A DNA stretch of 64,000 nt from Anaerolineae bacterium. Lineage in GTDB: Bacteria; Chloroflexota; Anaerolineae; Aggregatilineales; Phototrophicaceae. Numbering within the stretch: position 1 is the stretch's first letter; each line of letters opens with the position of its first letter. Below are positions 24,792-33,747 of the stretch, piece by piece. The translations under genes were made by a program, and so were the position numbers. Location: positions 50,078 to 114,077 of the forward strand of contig JALHOR010000003.1 in NCBI GenBank assembly GCA_022842885.1. The letters run 5' to 3'. Under the pieces are notes generated by a model. That model had not been told where the DNA came from, searched no databases, and saw only the letters and a list, made by a program, of their open reading frames with translations.

Positions 24792-26198
24792 ATGCCAAGA
24801 ACTGAACTGAAAAAGAAAAAAATCTTAGTCTTAGGCTTTGGGCGGCAGGGGCGGGCGCTGGCACGCTGGCTGCCCGAACAGGGCGCAACCGTGATTGTGA
24901 ATGACGCGCAGCCTGCCGAAAAAATCAACATTCGCACGCTGGATTATCCGGGGGTGCGCTTTGTGTTTGGCGACCATCCCCCAGAGATTTTGCAAGGCGT
25001 GAACCTGATTTGTGTCTCTGGCGGAGTGCCGCTGGATTTGCCGCTGCTGCAATTGGCAAAAGAAAAAAATATCTTGCTGACCAACGATGCCCAACTCTTT
25101 ATGGAGCGCAGTCCTGCCCCGGTGATTGGCATTACGGGCAGCGCGGGCAAAACCACCACCACCACGCTAGTCGGTGAAATCCTCAAAAATGCGGGCTATA
25201 AGACATGGGTGGGTGGCAATATTGGGGATGTGCTGCTGGATGTGTTGCCACAAATCAAACCGGAAGATGTCGTTGTGATGGAGCTTTCCAGTTTTCAATT
25301 GGATTTGATGACGGTTAGCCCGCAGGTGGCAGCAATACTGAATATCACCCCGAATCATATTGACCGTCACGGTACGATGGAAGCCTATATCAATGCCAAA
25401 GCCAACCTCATTCGCCATCAACAGGCGTCTAATATTGCCGTCTTGTGCGAAGATGACCAAGGCAGCAAGTCATTGGAAATGCTGGTAGCGGGCGATTTAG
25501 CCACATTCAGCACGCGCACAATGGTGGCAAATGGGGCGTTTTTGGCGGGCAATCGGCTCGTTTTGGCGGGGACTGCCAGTTATGATTCTATGCCGCATGT
25601 GTTATGCCAGCGCGAAGAAGTGCCATTACGCGGCGAACATAATTTGTCGAATGTGCTGGCGGCGTGTGCGATTGCAGGCAGTTTGGGCTTGGCAACGGAT
25701 AGACCCGGTATTGAATCAGATGTGATGACGGAGACGATTAAGCACTTTAAACCCGTGCCACATCGCTTAGAAAGTGTGCGGGTGGTCAATGGGGTCACGT
25801 ATATTAATGATAGTATTGCCACTGCCCCAGAACGGCTCGTGGCGGCGCTGCGGTCTTTTAAAGAGCCATTAGTGTTACTGCTCGGCGGCGCAGATAAAGA
25901 ATTGCCGTGGGATGAAGCCGTGCATTTGGCATTACAAAAAGCGCGGCATATCATTGTCTTTGGCAAAGATGGCGAAAAACAAGTCAGTACCAAAGTGATG
26001 CGTTATTTGCGGCTGCGCGGTGCAACTGAAAAATATGTATCGCGCGTGGAGACCTTAGACCAAGCGATTCAGCGGGCGGCAGAAGTGGCGCAAACGGGTG
26101 ATGTGGTACTGCTTTCGCCCGGTGGCACCAGTTATGATGCTTACCCAGACTTTGCGGCTCGTGGCGAACATTTCCGTAAATTGGTACATGCCCTATAA
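24792..26198 (+). CDS. murD: UDP-MurNAc-L-alanine:D-glutamate ligase
   Basis: 468 residues. Adds D-glutamate to UDP-MurNAc-L-Ala using ATP. An N-terminal Rossmann-like domain binds UDP (LVLGFGRQGRALARWL). The central ligase domain has the P loop GITGSAGKTTTT, then ELSSFQLD, NITPNHIDRHG and HNLSNVLAA. The C-terminal domain carries YINDSIATAPE and LLSPGGTSYD. The start at 24792 directly follows the repeat spacer, with no good ribosome site, so the exact start could differ by a few codons. Confidence 0.96.
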   Translation: MPRTELKKKKILVLGFGRQGRALARWLPEQGATVIVNDAQPAEKINIRTLDYPGVRFVFGDHPPEILQGVNLICVSGGVPLDLPLLQLAKEKNILLTNDAQLFMERSPAPVIGITGSAGKTTTTTLVGEILKNAGYKTWVGGNIGDVLLDVLPQIKPEDVVVMELSSFQLDLMTVSPQVAAILNITPNHIDRHGTMEAYINAKANLIRHQQASNIAVLCEDDQGSKSLEMLVAGDLATFSTRTMVANGAFLAGNRLVLAGTASYDSMPHVLCQREEVPLRGEHNLSNVLAACAIAGSLGLATDRPGIESDVMTETIKHFKPVPHRLESVRVVNGVTYINDSIATAPERLVAALRSFKEPLVLLLGGADKELPWDEAVHLALQKARHIIVFGKDGEKQVSTKVMRYLRLRGATEKYVSRVETLDQAIQRAAEVAQTGDVVLLSPGGTSYDAYPDFAARGEHFRKLVHAL

Positions 26199-26231
26199 TG
26201 ATAATCAACCATACATAATTGAAAAATTGCC

Positions 26232-27509
26232 ATGACTGACCGTCCCATGTTCCATGATATTCCCAATCGTCGCTCGCGTCCTGTAGCTACCGAAGAGCAA
26301 GCCAGCGATGCGACGATTCGGCAAGCAGAACGCAGTTTTTGGTCAACACTGGATAAGCCGCTGTTGGTGATGGTGGGATTATTGCTGGCGGTGGGGGCTG
26401 GCATGGTCTACAGTGCCACTTTCGATTGGAGCTACCAAACGCGCGGCTCTGAAACAGCATTTTTTCTGGAAGACCATCTTCGCAATGTGGTCATTAGTGT
26501 GACGGCATTAGTACTTTTCGCCCGCGTAGATTATCGCTTTTGGCGGCGGTTTGCGGTGCTGCTGTTGTTGTTCGCCCTAGCCGTGTCTATTGGCGTGTTA
26601 TTATTTGGCGATGATGTGTATGGGGCGCGGCGCTCGTTGATTGCTGGGCGTTTCCAACCGGGTGAATTGGCAGCTTTCGCCGTCGTTGTGTATATGGCGG
26701 CATGGTTGGGCGCTCGCAATTCGCGCCCGGATAGTTTCCTCTATTTAATCGTATTTGGGCTGGTTTTGACGTTAGTCTGCGTGCCGGTGGCATTGCAACC
26801 GGATTTAAGCACGGCGGCGATTATTGGCTTAACGGCTTTAACGGTGTATTTTGTGGCAGGCGCTCGCTTGTTTTATCTAGGGACAGCCTTTTTTGGGGCG
26901 CTGGTGATTGGTTTGATATTTATTCAAATGGTGCCGTATGCCCAAGAACGGCTCGATTCGTATATCGTCAGCCTAACTGACCCCACGCAAGCCAATTATC
27001 ACACGCAGCAAGCCATTATCGCGTTTGTGAACGGTGGTTGGACGGGATTGGGCTTGGGGCAAGGCAAACAAAAATTTGGCTATTTGCCTGCGCCGCATAC
27101 CGATAGCATTTTTGCTGTGATTGGCGAAGAATTGGGCGTGGTGGGCGCGGGTTTTGTGGTGCTGTTATACGTGGTGTTTATCATTCGTGGTTTTCAGATT
27201 GCACGGCGCTCGGTTGACCCGTTTGGCTCGCTGATGACGATTGGGTTTACCATGTGGATTGCGATTCAGGCGATGATGAATATTGCGGTCATGACGAATG
27301 TGATTCCCTCATCCGGGTTGCCGCTGCCGTTCATCAGTTATGGCGGGTCATCGTTATTGGTGCTGATGTGTGGCGTAGGACTTATGTTGAGTGTGAACCG
27401 AGTGGCGCTGTTGCGACAGACTGAATCGAACCGGAGCAAATATGGCGCGACTTATGATGGGAGCCGGCGGCACGGGCGGTCACGTTTACCCCGCACTGAG
27501 CGCGGCTGA
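26232..27509 (+). CDS. ftsW: SEDS peptidoglycan glycosyltransferase
   Basis: 425 residues, about ten membrane segments after a basic 45-residue N-terminus. SEDS proteins polymerise glycan strands from lipid II together with a class B PBP. Conserved stretches are QPDLSTA, LGQGKQKFGYLPAPHTDSIFAVIGEELG and PLPFISYGGSSL, the last two bearing the catalytic Asp region and the cytoplasmic signature. Position between murD and murG and pairing with ftsI support FtsW rather than RodA. The last 22 codons overlap the start of murG in another frame. Confidence 0.93.
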   Translation: MTDRPMFHDIPNRRSRPVATEEQASDATIRQAERSFWSTLDKPLLVMVGLLLAVGAGMVYSATFDWSYQTRGSETAFFLEDHLRNVVISVTALVLFARVDYRFWRRFAVLLLLFALAVSIGVLLFGDDVYGARRSLIAGRFQPGELAAFAVVVYMAAWLGARNSRPDSFLYLIVFGLVLTLVCVPVALQPDLSTAAIIGLTALTVYFVAGARLFYLGTAFFGALVIGLIFIQMVPYAQERLDSYIVSLTDPTQANYHTQQAIIAFVNGGWTGLGLGQGKQKFGYLPAPHTDSIFAVIGEELGVVGAGFVVLLYVVFIIRGFQIARRSVDPFGSLMTIGFTMWIAIQAMMNIAVMTNVIPSSGLPLPFISYGGSSLLVLMCGVGLMLSVNRVALLRQTESNRSKYGATYDGSRRHGRSRLPRTERG

Positions 27510-28557
27510 GGTGCTGTCTCAGCAGAATGACCATACCCTTTTTTTTGTTGGGACGCGCGGTGGTGGTGGTTTTGAACGTCGTCTGGTAGAAGAAGCGGGC
27601 ATTCAATTTGCGGCGATTGACGAAGTATTTGCCGGACCCATCGTCGGCGTCAATCCTTTGCGGGCATTGACCAGCCTTGTGTTGATGACGCTAGGAACAT
27701 TGCAGGCATTAGGGTTGCTGATGCGGCATCAACCGGGCGCGATTTTACTCACCGGGGGTTGGGCAAATGTGCCATTGGCATTAGCGGCGTGGCTGCTGCG
27801 CGTTCCGATGTTGGTTTATTTGCCAGATATTGAGCCGGGCAGCACGATAAAATTATTGGCACGCTTCGCCAAAAAAGTGGCGATTACAGTTCCCGATTCT
27901 GCCCAGTATTTTCGTGCCGGGCAAACGATTGTGACCGGGTATCCATTGCGCCACGCGGTGCGTGCTGCCACCCGTGCTGCTGCCATCACCCAATTTCAAT
28001 TGGATTTATCCCGAAAAACCTTGCTCGTTTTTGGGGGCAGCCGGGGCGCACGCAGCATCAATATCGCCCTCACGCATATCTTGCCTGACCTGTTGCAAGA
28101 ACAAATCCAAATTCTGCATGTGACCGGAACACTGGATTATGAGCGCGTCCAGACAGAATTAGCAGCAATCCCAGACAAAATGCATTATCATAGTTATGCG
28201 TATTTGGATGATACGATGGGAGCAGCATTGGCGGCAGCAGATATGGTGCTGTCGCGGGCGGGGGCAAGCGTGCTAGGCGAATTTCCGTTTTTTGGTTTGC
28301 CCGCGATTTTAGTGCCATATCCCTATGCTTGGCGCTACCAAAAAACCAATGCCGATTATTTGGCAGCGCGGGGGGCAGCCGTGCGCCTAGATGATGAAAA
28401 AATGGCGACCGAATTATTGCCCTTGCTGCGCGATTGGCTGCACCATCCCACCAAACTGAGTGCGATGAGTGCCGCTGCAAAAGCCCTAGCACAACCACAA
28501 GGCGCACAGCAGTTGGCGCAGGTGTTGGTGGACTTGGCGGAAAAAAAGAGACTCTGA
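27442..28557 (+). CDS. murG: Lipid I GlcNAc-transferase
   Basis: 371 residues. Transfers GlcNAc from UDP-GlcNAc to lipid I, giving lipid II. It begins MARLMMGAGGTGGHVYPAL, containing the family's first G loop; LLTGGWANVPLALAA, LVFGGSRGARSIN and SRAGASVLGEFPFFGLPAILVPYP follow as expected. The start lies 68 bases inside ftsW. Because the G loop is at residues 7-15, the start cannot be placed much later, so the overlap appears real. After it comes a repeat-containing spacer of 180 bases. Confidence 0.95.
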   Translation: MARLMMGAGGTGGHVYPALSAAEVLSQQNDHTLFFVGTRGGGGFERRLVEEAGIQFAAIDEVFAGPIVGVNPLRALTSLVLMTLGTLQALGLLMRHQPGAILLTGGWANVPLALAAWLLRVPMLVYLPDIEPGSTIKLLARFAKKVAITVPDSAQYFRAGQTIVTGYPLRHAVRAATRAAAITQFQLDLSRKTLLVFGGSRGARSINIALTHILPDLLQEQIQILHVTGTLDYERVQTELAAIPDKMHYHSYAYLDDTMGAALAAADMVLSRAGASVLGEFPFFGLPAILVPYPYAWRYQKTNADYLAARGAAVRLDDEKMATELLPLLRDWLHHPTKLSAMSAAAKALAQPQGAQQLAQVLVDLAEKKRL

Positions 28558-28737
28558 AAATAGTGCTGAGTCAAATACTGCATGTCATTTAGTCACATTG
28601 CTCATTGTCATCTCAGTGTGTGATACTGTTTTATAAGGATTCTGGGATTCAAAATTGCAACAAATTGCAAAAATCAAACAGCTTCTAAAAGCTAAAAGCT
28701 GATGGCTAAAAGCTAAAAACTCGATAGGCGTTTGCTT
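28558..28737. repeat. Repeat-containing spacer downstream of murG
   Basis: Begins with the AAAATAGTGCTGAGTCAAATACTGCATG unit shared with 21066-21140, and ends with a GCTAAAAGCTGATGGCTAAAAGC run (28684-28720). No gene is seen. A CAAATTGCAAAAATC stretch near 28660 has no assigned role. Confidence 0.6.
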
Positions 28738-29298
28738 ATGATTGAATTGTCGGTTTTAGTTTGGATTATGGCGCTGTTCTTCGGCTATATTGGCACGTTG
28801 CGCGGTTGGACGAAAGAACTGATTGCCACGTCTGGGATTATTTTGGGGCTATTTGCGTTGTATCAATTTGATACGCTGCTGCGCGTGCAATTATTAGGCG
28901 CACTCCCCAATGACCAGCGGTTTTATATCCAATCATTGTTTTTTATGGTGATTGTGTTTTTTGCGTATCAAACGCGGGCGTTGGTTGGCAGCGATGCCAA
29001 CCGGGCGCGGGGCGGAGATGGGCGTGACCCGTTGCAAAACCGTGTTTTGGGCGCGATGGTGGGCTTCACCAATGGTTATATGATTGGTGGGTCTATCTGG
29101 TATTTTCTGGATATCAATCGGTTGCCTACCGGGCAGTATCCGTTAGCGCCGAATGTGATTGCGCCGCTGCCGGGAACGGCGAGTGCGGCGGCTATTCCCA
29201 ATTTGCCTCTGTATTTGCTGACGCAGGGTGGCGCGAATGGGGATTTGTTATCCTTGTTGGTGGTGATATTGTTCATTGTCGTGCTGGTGATGATTTGA
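28738..29298 (+). CDS. CvpA-like membrane protein, copy 1
   Basis: 186 residues with four hydrophobic segments and the IGTLRGWTKELIATSGIILG signature near the N-terminus, as in CvpA-type (colicin V production) membrane proteins. Start at ATG 28738; an in-frame TTG two codons earlier is less likely. The next gene is a clear paralog seven bases downstream. Neither is a standard member of the division cluster. Position between murG and murC suggests a role in envelope growth, but CvpA function is poorly defined. Confidence 0.78.
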   Translation: MIELSVLVWIMALFFGYIGTLRGWTKELIATSGIILGLFALYQFDTLLRVQLLGALPNDQRFYIQSLFFMVIVFFAYQTRALVGSDANRARGGDGRDPLQNRVLGAMVGFTNGYMIGGSIWYFLDINRLPTGQYPLAPNVIAPLPGTASAAAIPNLPLYLLTQGGANGDLLSLLVVILFIVVLVMI

Positions 29299-29305
29299 GG
29301 GCAGC

Positions 29306-29836
29306 ATGATTCAGTTTTCAGCATTGATGTGGGCGGCAGCAATCTTTTTTGGCATTATTGGTTTTTTGCGCGGTTGGAACAAAGAACTGGTCGCAACTGC
29401 CGGGATGCTGCTGACGACGTTTGCGATTTTTCAGTTTGATAGTTTTTTGCGCGGCACGGTTTTTTTGATTATGCCGCGTGACCAAGTGTTTCTATTGGAA
29501 GCTACCGTCTTTCTGATTGTGGTCTATTTGGTGTATCAGGCGAAAGATATTGGCGGGGCAGAAGCTCGCAACCGCGATAATTGGCAGGCGGGTTTTTTGG
29601 GGGCGCTGGCAGGTGGGTTTAATGGCTACCTGATTATTGGCACCCTGTGGTATTTTATGGACATCAACGAATATCCCATCACGCAATTTGTGGTTGCGCC
29701 CGCGCCGGGGTCGCCTTCGGCACAAGCCTTATGGACGATTCCGTTAGTTTTGATTGGCGGCGGCACCAGCGGCACCGGGGATTTATTGGCGTTATTGGTG
29801 ATTGCGCTCTTATTCTTTGTGCTAGTGATTAATTAA
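29306..29836 (+). CDS. CvpA-like membrane protein, copy 2
   Basis: 176 residues, tandem paralog of the preceding gene. Shared features: FFGxIGxLRGWxKELxATxGxxLxxFAxxQFDxxLR near the N-terminus, GFxNGYxIxGxxWYFxDIN in the middle, and a final GDLLxLLVxxLFxVLV helix. Four membrane segments are predicted. The pair probably arose by duplication and may form a heteromer. A 101-base spacer separates it from murC. Confidence 0.78.
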   Translation: MIQFSALMWAAAIFFGIIGFLRGWNKELVATAGMLLTTFAIFQFDSFLRGTVFLIMPRDQVFLLEATVFLIVVYLVYQAKDIGGAEARNRDNWQAGFLGALAGGFNGYLIIGTLWYFMDINEYPITQFVVAPAPGSPSAQALWTIPLVLIGGGTSGTGDLLALLVIALLFFVLVIN

Positions 29837-29937
29837 CCATGTCCAAAATCTGAGATTTGCCCTCATCACAACATATTGTTCAGAGGGCATGGGCGTACAA
29901 GTTGGCACATATTGTTTCATAATAAACTGGTGGAAAA

Positions 29938-31332
29938 ATGATGATGCAATTGATACCGGGACAGCACATTCATTTTGTCGGTATTGGCGGTTCGGGCATG
30001 TCTGCGATTGCGCGGGTACTGCTCGAACAGGGGTATCATATTTCCGGGTCGGATTTAAATGCCAATGAATTGATAGATGCCCTGCGGCGCGATGGCGCGG
30101 AAATTCACATCGGGCATGACCCGGCGCATGTGACGGATGCCGAGATGGTGGTGATGTCATCGGCAGCCCAAGAAAATATTGAGGTGTTATCGGCGACGGC
30201 ACAAGGCATTCCCGTTTATCGCCGCGTGGATATGGTGGGTGAGATGATGCGTGGGTATGTGGGCATTGCGATTGCCGGGACTCATGGCAAAACCACCACC
30301 ACTGCCATGACGACACATATTTTGATGCATGCCGGGCTGCAACCAACTTATATTGTTGGCGGTGTGATGCTGAACACCGGGACGAATGCCGGCTTGGGTG
30401 ATGGCAATGTGTTCGTTATCGAAGCCGATGAATATGACAATATGTTTCATGGGCTGCGCCCTCAAGTCCAAGTTTTAACCAGTATCGAATATGACCATCC
30501 CGATTTTTTTAAGACCCCCGGACAGATGATGGCATCATTTTTGCATTTTGTGGGGCTGCTGCCGCGCGATGGCTTGTTGATTGCCTGTGCCGATGATGCC
30601 GCCACCGAAATTTTTGCCCGTAACCGCGAAATTGTGGGACTGCCTGTGCTGACCTACGGGATTGAGAATCGCATGGCAAATTGGCGGGCGGCGAATATTC
30701 GTTACGATACGGAAAAAACGCTGTTTGATGTGACCTATAAGGGGCATTTTCAAGGGACTGTGGCGCTGAATGTGCCGGGTGAACATAATGTATTGAATGC
30801 GTTGGCGGCGCTTATTGTTGCCAGCAGCCAGCAAGTCAAGTTTGCGGATGCCGCGGCGGCATTGGCAACTTTTAAAGGCACTGGACGCCGTTTTGAAGTG
30901 CGTGCTGATGTGAATGATATTGCTGTGATTGATGATTATGCTCACCATCCTACCGCTATCAAACGCACGATTCATGCTGCTAAACGGCGTTATCCTGACC
31001 GCGAGATTTGGGCAGTGTGGCAGCCGCACACCTACAGCCGTACCCGCCGACTGCAAGAAGAATTTATGCTGGCATTCGACGAAGCTGACCATGTGGTGAT
31101 TACCGAAATTTTTGCCGCCCGCGAACACCCGCATACGGATTATAGCGCCGCCCAAATTGTTGAAGATATGCCCCATCCTCATGCTCAATTTGCGCCGTTG
31201 CTGGCAGATGCGGTTGAAGTGCTGCGCGAACAAGTGACTTCGCCAGCGGTCATTTTGATTATGAGTGCGGGCAATGCTCAACGCATTGGCATAGATTATC
31301 TCGCCGGATCACAGGCGAAAGGCACAGCATAA
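29938..31332 (+). CDS. murC: UDP-MurNAc:L-alanine ligase
   Basis: 464 residues. First amino-acid ligase of the stem peptide. N-terminal IHFVGIGGSGMSAIARVL binds UDP; the ATP-binding P loop is GTHGKTTTT; EADEYDNMF, TSIEYDHPDFF, PGEHNVLNALAA and DDYAHHPTAI follow in order. Three ATGs in a row make the start ambiguous by two codons. Its stop codon overlaps the murB start by one base (TAATG), so the two are translationally coupled. Confidence 0.97.
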   Translation: MMMQLIPGQHIHFVGIGGSGMSAIARVLLEQGYHISGSDLNANELIDALRRDGAEIHIGHDPAHVTDAEMVVMSSAAQENIEVLSATAQGIPVYRRVDMVGEMMRGYVGIAIAGTHGKTTTTAMTTHILMHAGLQPTYIVGGVMLNTGTNAGLGDGNVFVIEADEYDNMFHGLRPQVQVLTSIEYDHPDFFKTPGQMMASFLHFVGLLPRDGLLIACADDAATEIFARNREIVGLPVLTYGIENRMANWRAANIRYDTEKTLFDVTYKGHFQGTVALNVPGEHNVLNALAALIVASSQQVKFADAAAALATFKGTGRRFEVRADVNDIAVIDDYAHHPTAIKRTIHAAKRRYPDREIWAVWQPHTYSRTRRLQEEFMLAFDEADHVVITEIFAAREHPHTDYSAAQIVEDMPHPHAQFAPLLADAVEVLREQVTSPAVILIMSAGNAQRIGIDYLAGSQAKGTA

Positions 31333-32243
31333 TGCAGGTTGCAGAGTGGCAGCGAGAGCGCCTTAAATCCCATGCCTCGATTGCCAAATATACAGCGGCA
31401 CGGTTGGGTGGCACAGCCGATTGGCTGTACGTGACCAAACCCGATGACCCTATCGAGTCCTTGGCGCAGTTGGTTAGCCGAGCTTGGTTGGAAGGGCTGC
31501 CCGTGCGCGTGATAGGTGGCGGCGCGAATATTTTGGTGTCGGATAAAGGCGTGCGCGGTCTCGTGATTGTCAATCACATTACTCAGATTGAAATTGGTGA
31601 TTGGCACGATGGGCGCAATGTATCGGTAACATCTGGTACAGGCTTATTGGCATTAGCGCGATTTTGTGCAGCGCAAGGGCTAGCTGGCATGGAATGGGCG
31701 GTCGGTGTGCCGGGAACAATGGGCGGCGCGATTGTGAATAATGCTGGGGCGCACGGTGCGGATATGGCACAATCCATTGCCGAAGTGGTGGTTTTAGAAG
31801 CAGACCGCGGTCCACAACTCTATACTCGCGCAGAACTAGCCTATGCTTATCGTACATCGGTATTAAAACACCGCGCTGATAACCGTTTTTTGGTGCTGCT
31901 GGCAAATCTGATTTTGACCCCCGATGACCCCGCCCAGATACAAGCTCGTATGGAACACAACAATGCCTATCGCAAAGCCACGCAGCCGCCGGGTGCTAGT
32001 TTGGGCAGCATCTTCAAAAACCCACCGGGCGATTATGCCGGACGTTTGATAGAAGCGTGTGGCTTAAAGAGCCACACCATCGGCACAGTGCAGGTATCGC
32101 CTATTCATGCTAATTTTTTCATCAATACTGGCGACGCGACTGCCAGCGAGTATTATGCGCTGATTCGCTATGTGCAGGCAGAAGTGCTGCGGCAAACCGG
32201 GATTGAACTCGAACTCGAAGTTGAGTTGGTCGGCGAGTGGTAA
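31332..32243 (+). CDS. murB: UDP-N-acetylenolpyruvoylglucosamine reductase
   Basis: 303 residues, FAD enzyme that reduces UDP-GlcNAc-enolpyruvate to UDP-MurNAc. Motifs: YTAARLGGTADWL, VIGGGANILVSDKGVRG (FAD binding), MEWAVGVPGTMGGAIVNNAGAHG, and GASLGSIFKNPPGDYAGRLIE with the catalytic Ser, then HANFFIN. The YAYRTS segment places it in the shorter type II MurB group. It is coupled to murC. Two antitoxin-like genes follow. Confidence 0.96.
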   Translation: MQVAEWQRERLKSHASIAKYTAARLGGTADWLYVTKPDDPIESLAQLVSRAWLEGLPVRVIGGGANILVSDKGVRGLVIVNHITQIEIGDWHDGRNVSVTSGTGLLALARFCAAQGLAGMEWAVGVPGTMGGAIVNNAGAHGADMAQSIAEVVVLEADRGPQLYTRAELAYAYRTSVLKHRADNRFLVLLANLILTPDDPAQIQARMEHNNAYRKATQPPGASLGSIFKNPPGDYAGRLIEACGLKSHTIGTVQVSPIHANFFINTGDATASEYYALIRYVQAEVLRQTGIELELEVELVGEW

Positions 32244-32262
32244 ATTGTATGGAGGATAACCG

Positions 32263-32511
32263 ATGACAACACCAATCCGTGCGATCTATGACGCAGAACA
32301 TAACACGCTCAAATTGCTTGACCCGATTGAAGCCACTAATGGTGAAATTGTGAGTGTGCAGATTGTCGGTGCTGATGAAGCTATTGCCGAACCTCTTTCT
32401 CAGGAAGAAGCCTTAGAACTAGAAACCTTGCTGGCGGATTATATTATAGATGGTAAAGTCAGCCTTGAAAAATTAAAAGCCAGTAGCAGAAGTGAAAAAA
32501 CATATCGCTAA
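32263..32511 (+). CDS. DUF104-type antitoxin-like protein, copy 1
   Basis: 82 residues. The first ~36 residues (MTTPIRAIYDAEHNTLKLLD and on) resemble the small AF2212/DUF104 antitoxin family, a short beta domain. The rest is acidic and helical (SQEEALELETLLADYI). GGAGGATAACCG precedes the ATG, a good ribosome site. The N-terminal part is nearly identical (three differences in 35) to the next gene, so a recent tandem duplication with an altered C-terminus is likely. No toxin gene directly follows this copy. Confidence 0.7.
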   Translation: MTTPIRAIYDAEHNTLKLLDPIEATNGEIVSVQIVGADEAIAEPLSQEEALELETLLADYIIDGKVSLEKLKASSRSEKTYR

Positions 32512-32545
32512 AGAGAACTTGTAAATCTTAAGACTGAGGTGGAAC

Positions 32546-32773
32546 ATGACAACGCCCATCCGTGCGATATATGATGCAGAACACCAAACCTTAAAATTGC
32601 TTGACCCCATTGAAGCAGCTAACGGGGAAATTGTGAGTGTGCAACTGGTGGATGATAGTGTGACACCAGCAACTACTCCCCGTATCGCTGGTCTCCACAA
32701 AGGCAATTGGTGGATAAGTGATGACTTTGATGATGAATTACCGGATTCTTTTTGGTTGGGGGAAGATAAATGA
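32546..32773 (+). CDS. DUF104-type antitoxin-like protein, copy 2
   Basis: 75 residues. The N-terminus repeats that of copy 1; the C-terminus AGLHKGNWWISDDFDDELPD is of the kind found in antitoxins paired with PIN-domain (VapC) toxins. Its stop overlaps an ATG (ATGA) that opens a 14-codon PIN-like stub, the usual antitoxin-toxin coupling. The pair appears to have lost its toxin. The gene is thus probably a leftover antitoxin inserted in the wall cluster between murB and ftsQ. Confidence 0.75.
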   Translation: MTTPIRAIYDAEHQTLKLLDPIEAANGEIVSVQLVDDSVTPATTPRIAGLHKGNWWISDDFDDELPDSFWLGEDK

Positions 32774-32814
32774 AGGTTTTGCTTGATACTTGTGCTGTTG
32801 CCCATAGCGATTGA
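32770..32814 (+). pseudogene. Truncated PIN-domain (VapC-like) toxin
   Basis: An ATG overlapping the antitoxin stop opens MKVLLDTCAVAHSD and then a stop. MKVLLDTC is the typical PIN N-terminus with the first metal-binding Asp; the remaining ~115 residues of a normal toxin are missing, and ftsQ begins nine bases later. Deletion of the toxin body is the simplest reading. Confidence 0.6.
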
Positions 32815-32823
32815 AAACGACTC

Positions 32824-33660
32824 ATGTCTACCCTACGAGAACGCCGCCGCAATAAATATGCCGGGGTGCTGCGCGATAACCGCACAACCACCACGCGCAC
32901 GACACCTGTTGTCGAACACAGCGAACCGCGCAAATCAGCCGTCAGTTGGCGCTTGGTGAGTGGGCTGGTGGTGCTGTGTTTATCGGCATTGTTGGCGTTG
33001 TTCTTCAGCGCCGATGCCTTTTATGTGCGGAGCATCGCCGTAGGGGGCATCCAATATTTGACCAAAGAAGAAATTTTTGCCTATGCCGATATTGCCAATG
33101 TGCATCTCTTTTGGGTAAGTCCAGAGCAAGTGCGCCAAAATTTACTGCGCTCAATGTCCATTGCCGATGTGCGAGTGACATTAGGCTGGCCCCCCAATAT
33201 GGTCAATATCATCATCGAAGAACGTGAGCCGGCACTGGTATGGGAGCAAGCCGGAACAGCCTTTTGGGTGGATATTCGCGGGCGGGTGATGGCACAGCGC
33301 CAAGATAAACCCGAATTAATTCGGATTGCCGTGCAACCGACTGTCGAAACGCAAGGACCCTTAAGCGAGAGTGGGCGTGTGGATGAAGCAATTGTCTTTG
33401 GGGCGTTAGAATTGCAAGCTATTCTGCCGGATGTGCCGGTCTTATTTTATGACCCGAATAAAGGCTTGGGATTTCGTAACAGCAGCGGTTGGGATGTGTG
33501 GTTTGGGGTGGGAACAGGGATGCAAGAAAAATATTTGATTTATCAAGCCATTGCCGAGCGATTGATTGCACGCGGCATTCAGGCGGGCGAAGTCAATATC
33601 GTGAACCCAGATGCGCCATTTTATAATATTTTGTGGGGACGCGAACCACAAGATGGGTAA
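32824..33660 (+). CDS. ftsQ: Divisome protein FtsQ/DivIB
   Basis: 278 residues. A basic cytoplasmic N-terminus (about 40 residues), one membrane segment (about 43-63), a POTRA domain (VRSIAVGGIQYLTKEEIFAYA onward) and a beta domain with EEREPALVWEQAG and FWVDIRGRVM. FtsQ links FtsL and FtsB-type proteins to the septal synthase. It lies upstream of ftsA and ftsZ as usual. The AGCGATTGAAAACGACTC leader before its ATG comes from the toxin stub region and shows no strong ribosome site. Confidence 0.9.
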   Translation: MSTLRERRRNKYAGVLRDNRTTTTRTTPVVEHSEPRKSAVSWRLVSGLVVLCLSALLALFFSADAFYVRSIAVGGIQYLTKEEIFAYADIANVHLFWVSPEQVRQNLLRSMSIADVRVTLGWPPNMVNIIIEEREPALVWEQAGTAFWVDIRGRVMAQRQDKPELIRIAVQPTVETQGPLSESGRVDEAIVFGALELQAILPDVPVLFYDPNKGLGFRNSSGWDVWFGVGTGMQEKYLIYQAIAERLIARGIQAGEVNIVNPDAPFYNILWGREPQDG

Positions 33661-33747
33661 ACAGCATTAGGACAGCAGTCCCGCTGCCCTGTGCGAACTT
33701 TTGTGATTTGTAGTAAAATCTTGATGATTTGAGCAGCGGAAATTGCT

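Noticed and set aside
30535..31281. 248-codon minus-strand ORF
   Set aside because: Antisense to murC with shadow-like composition.
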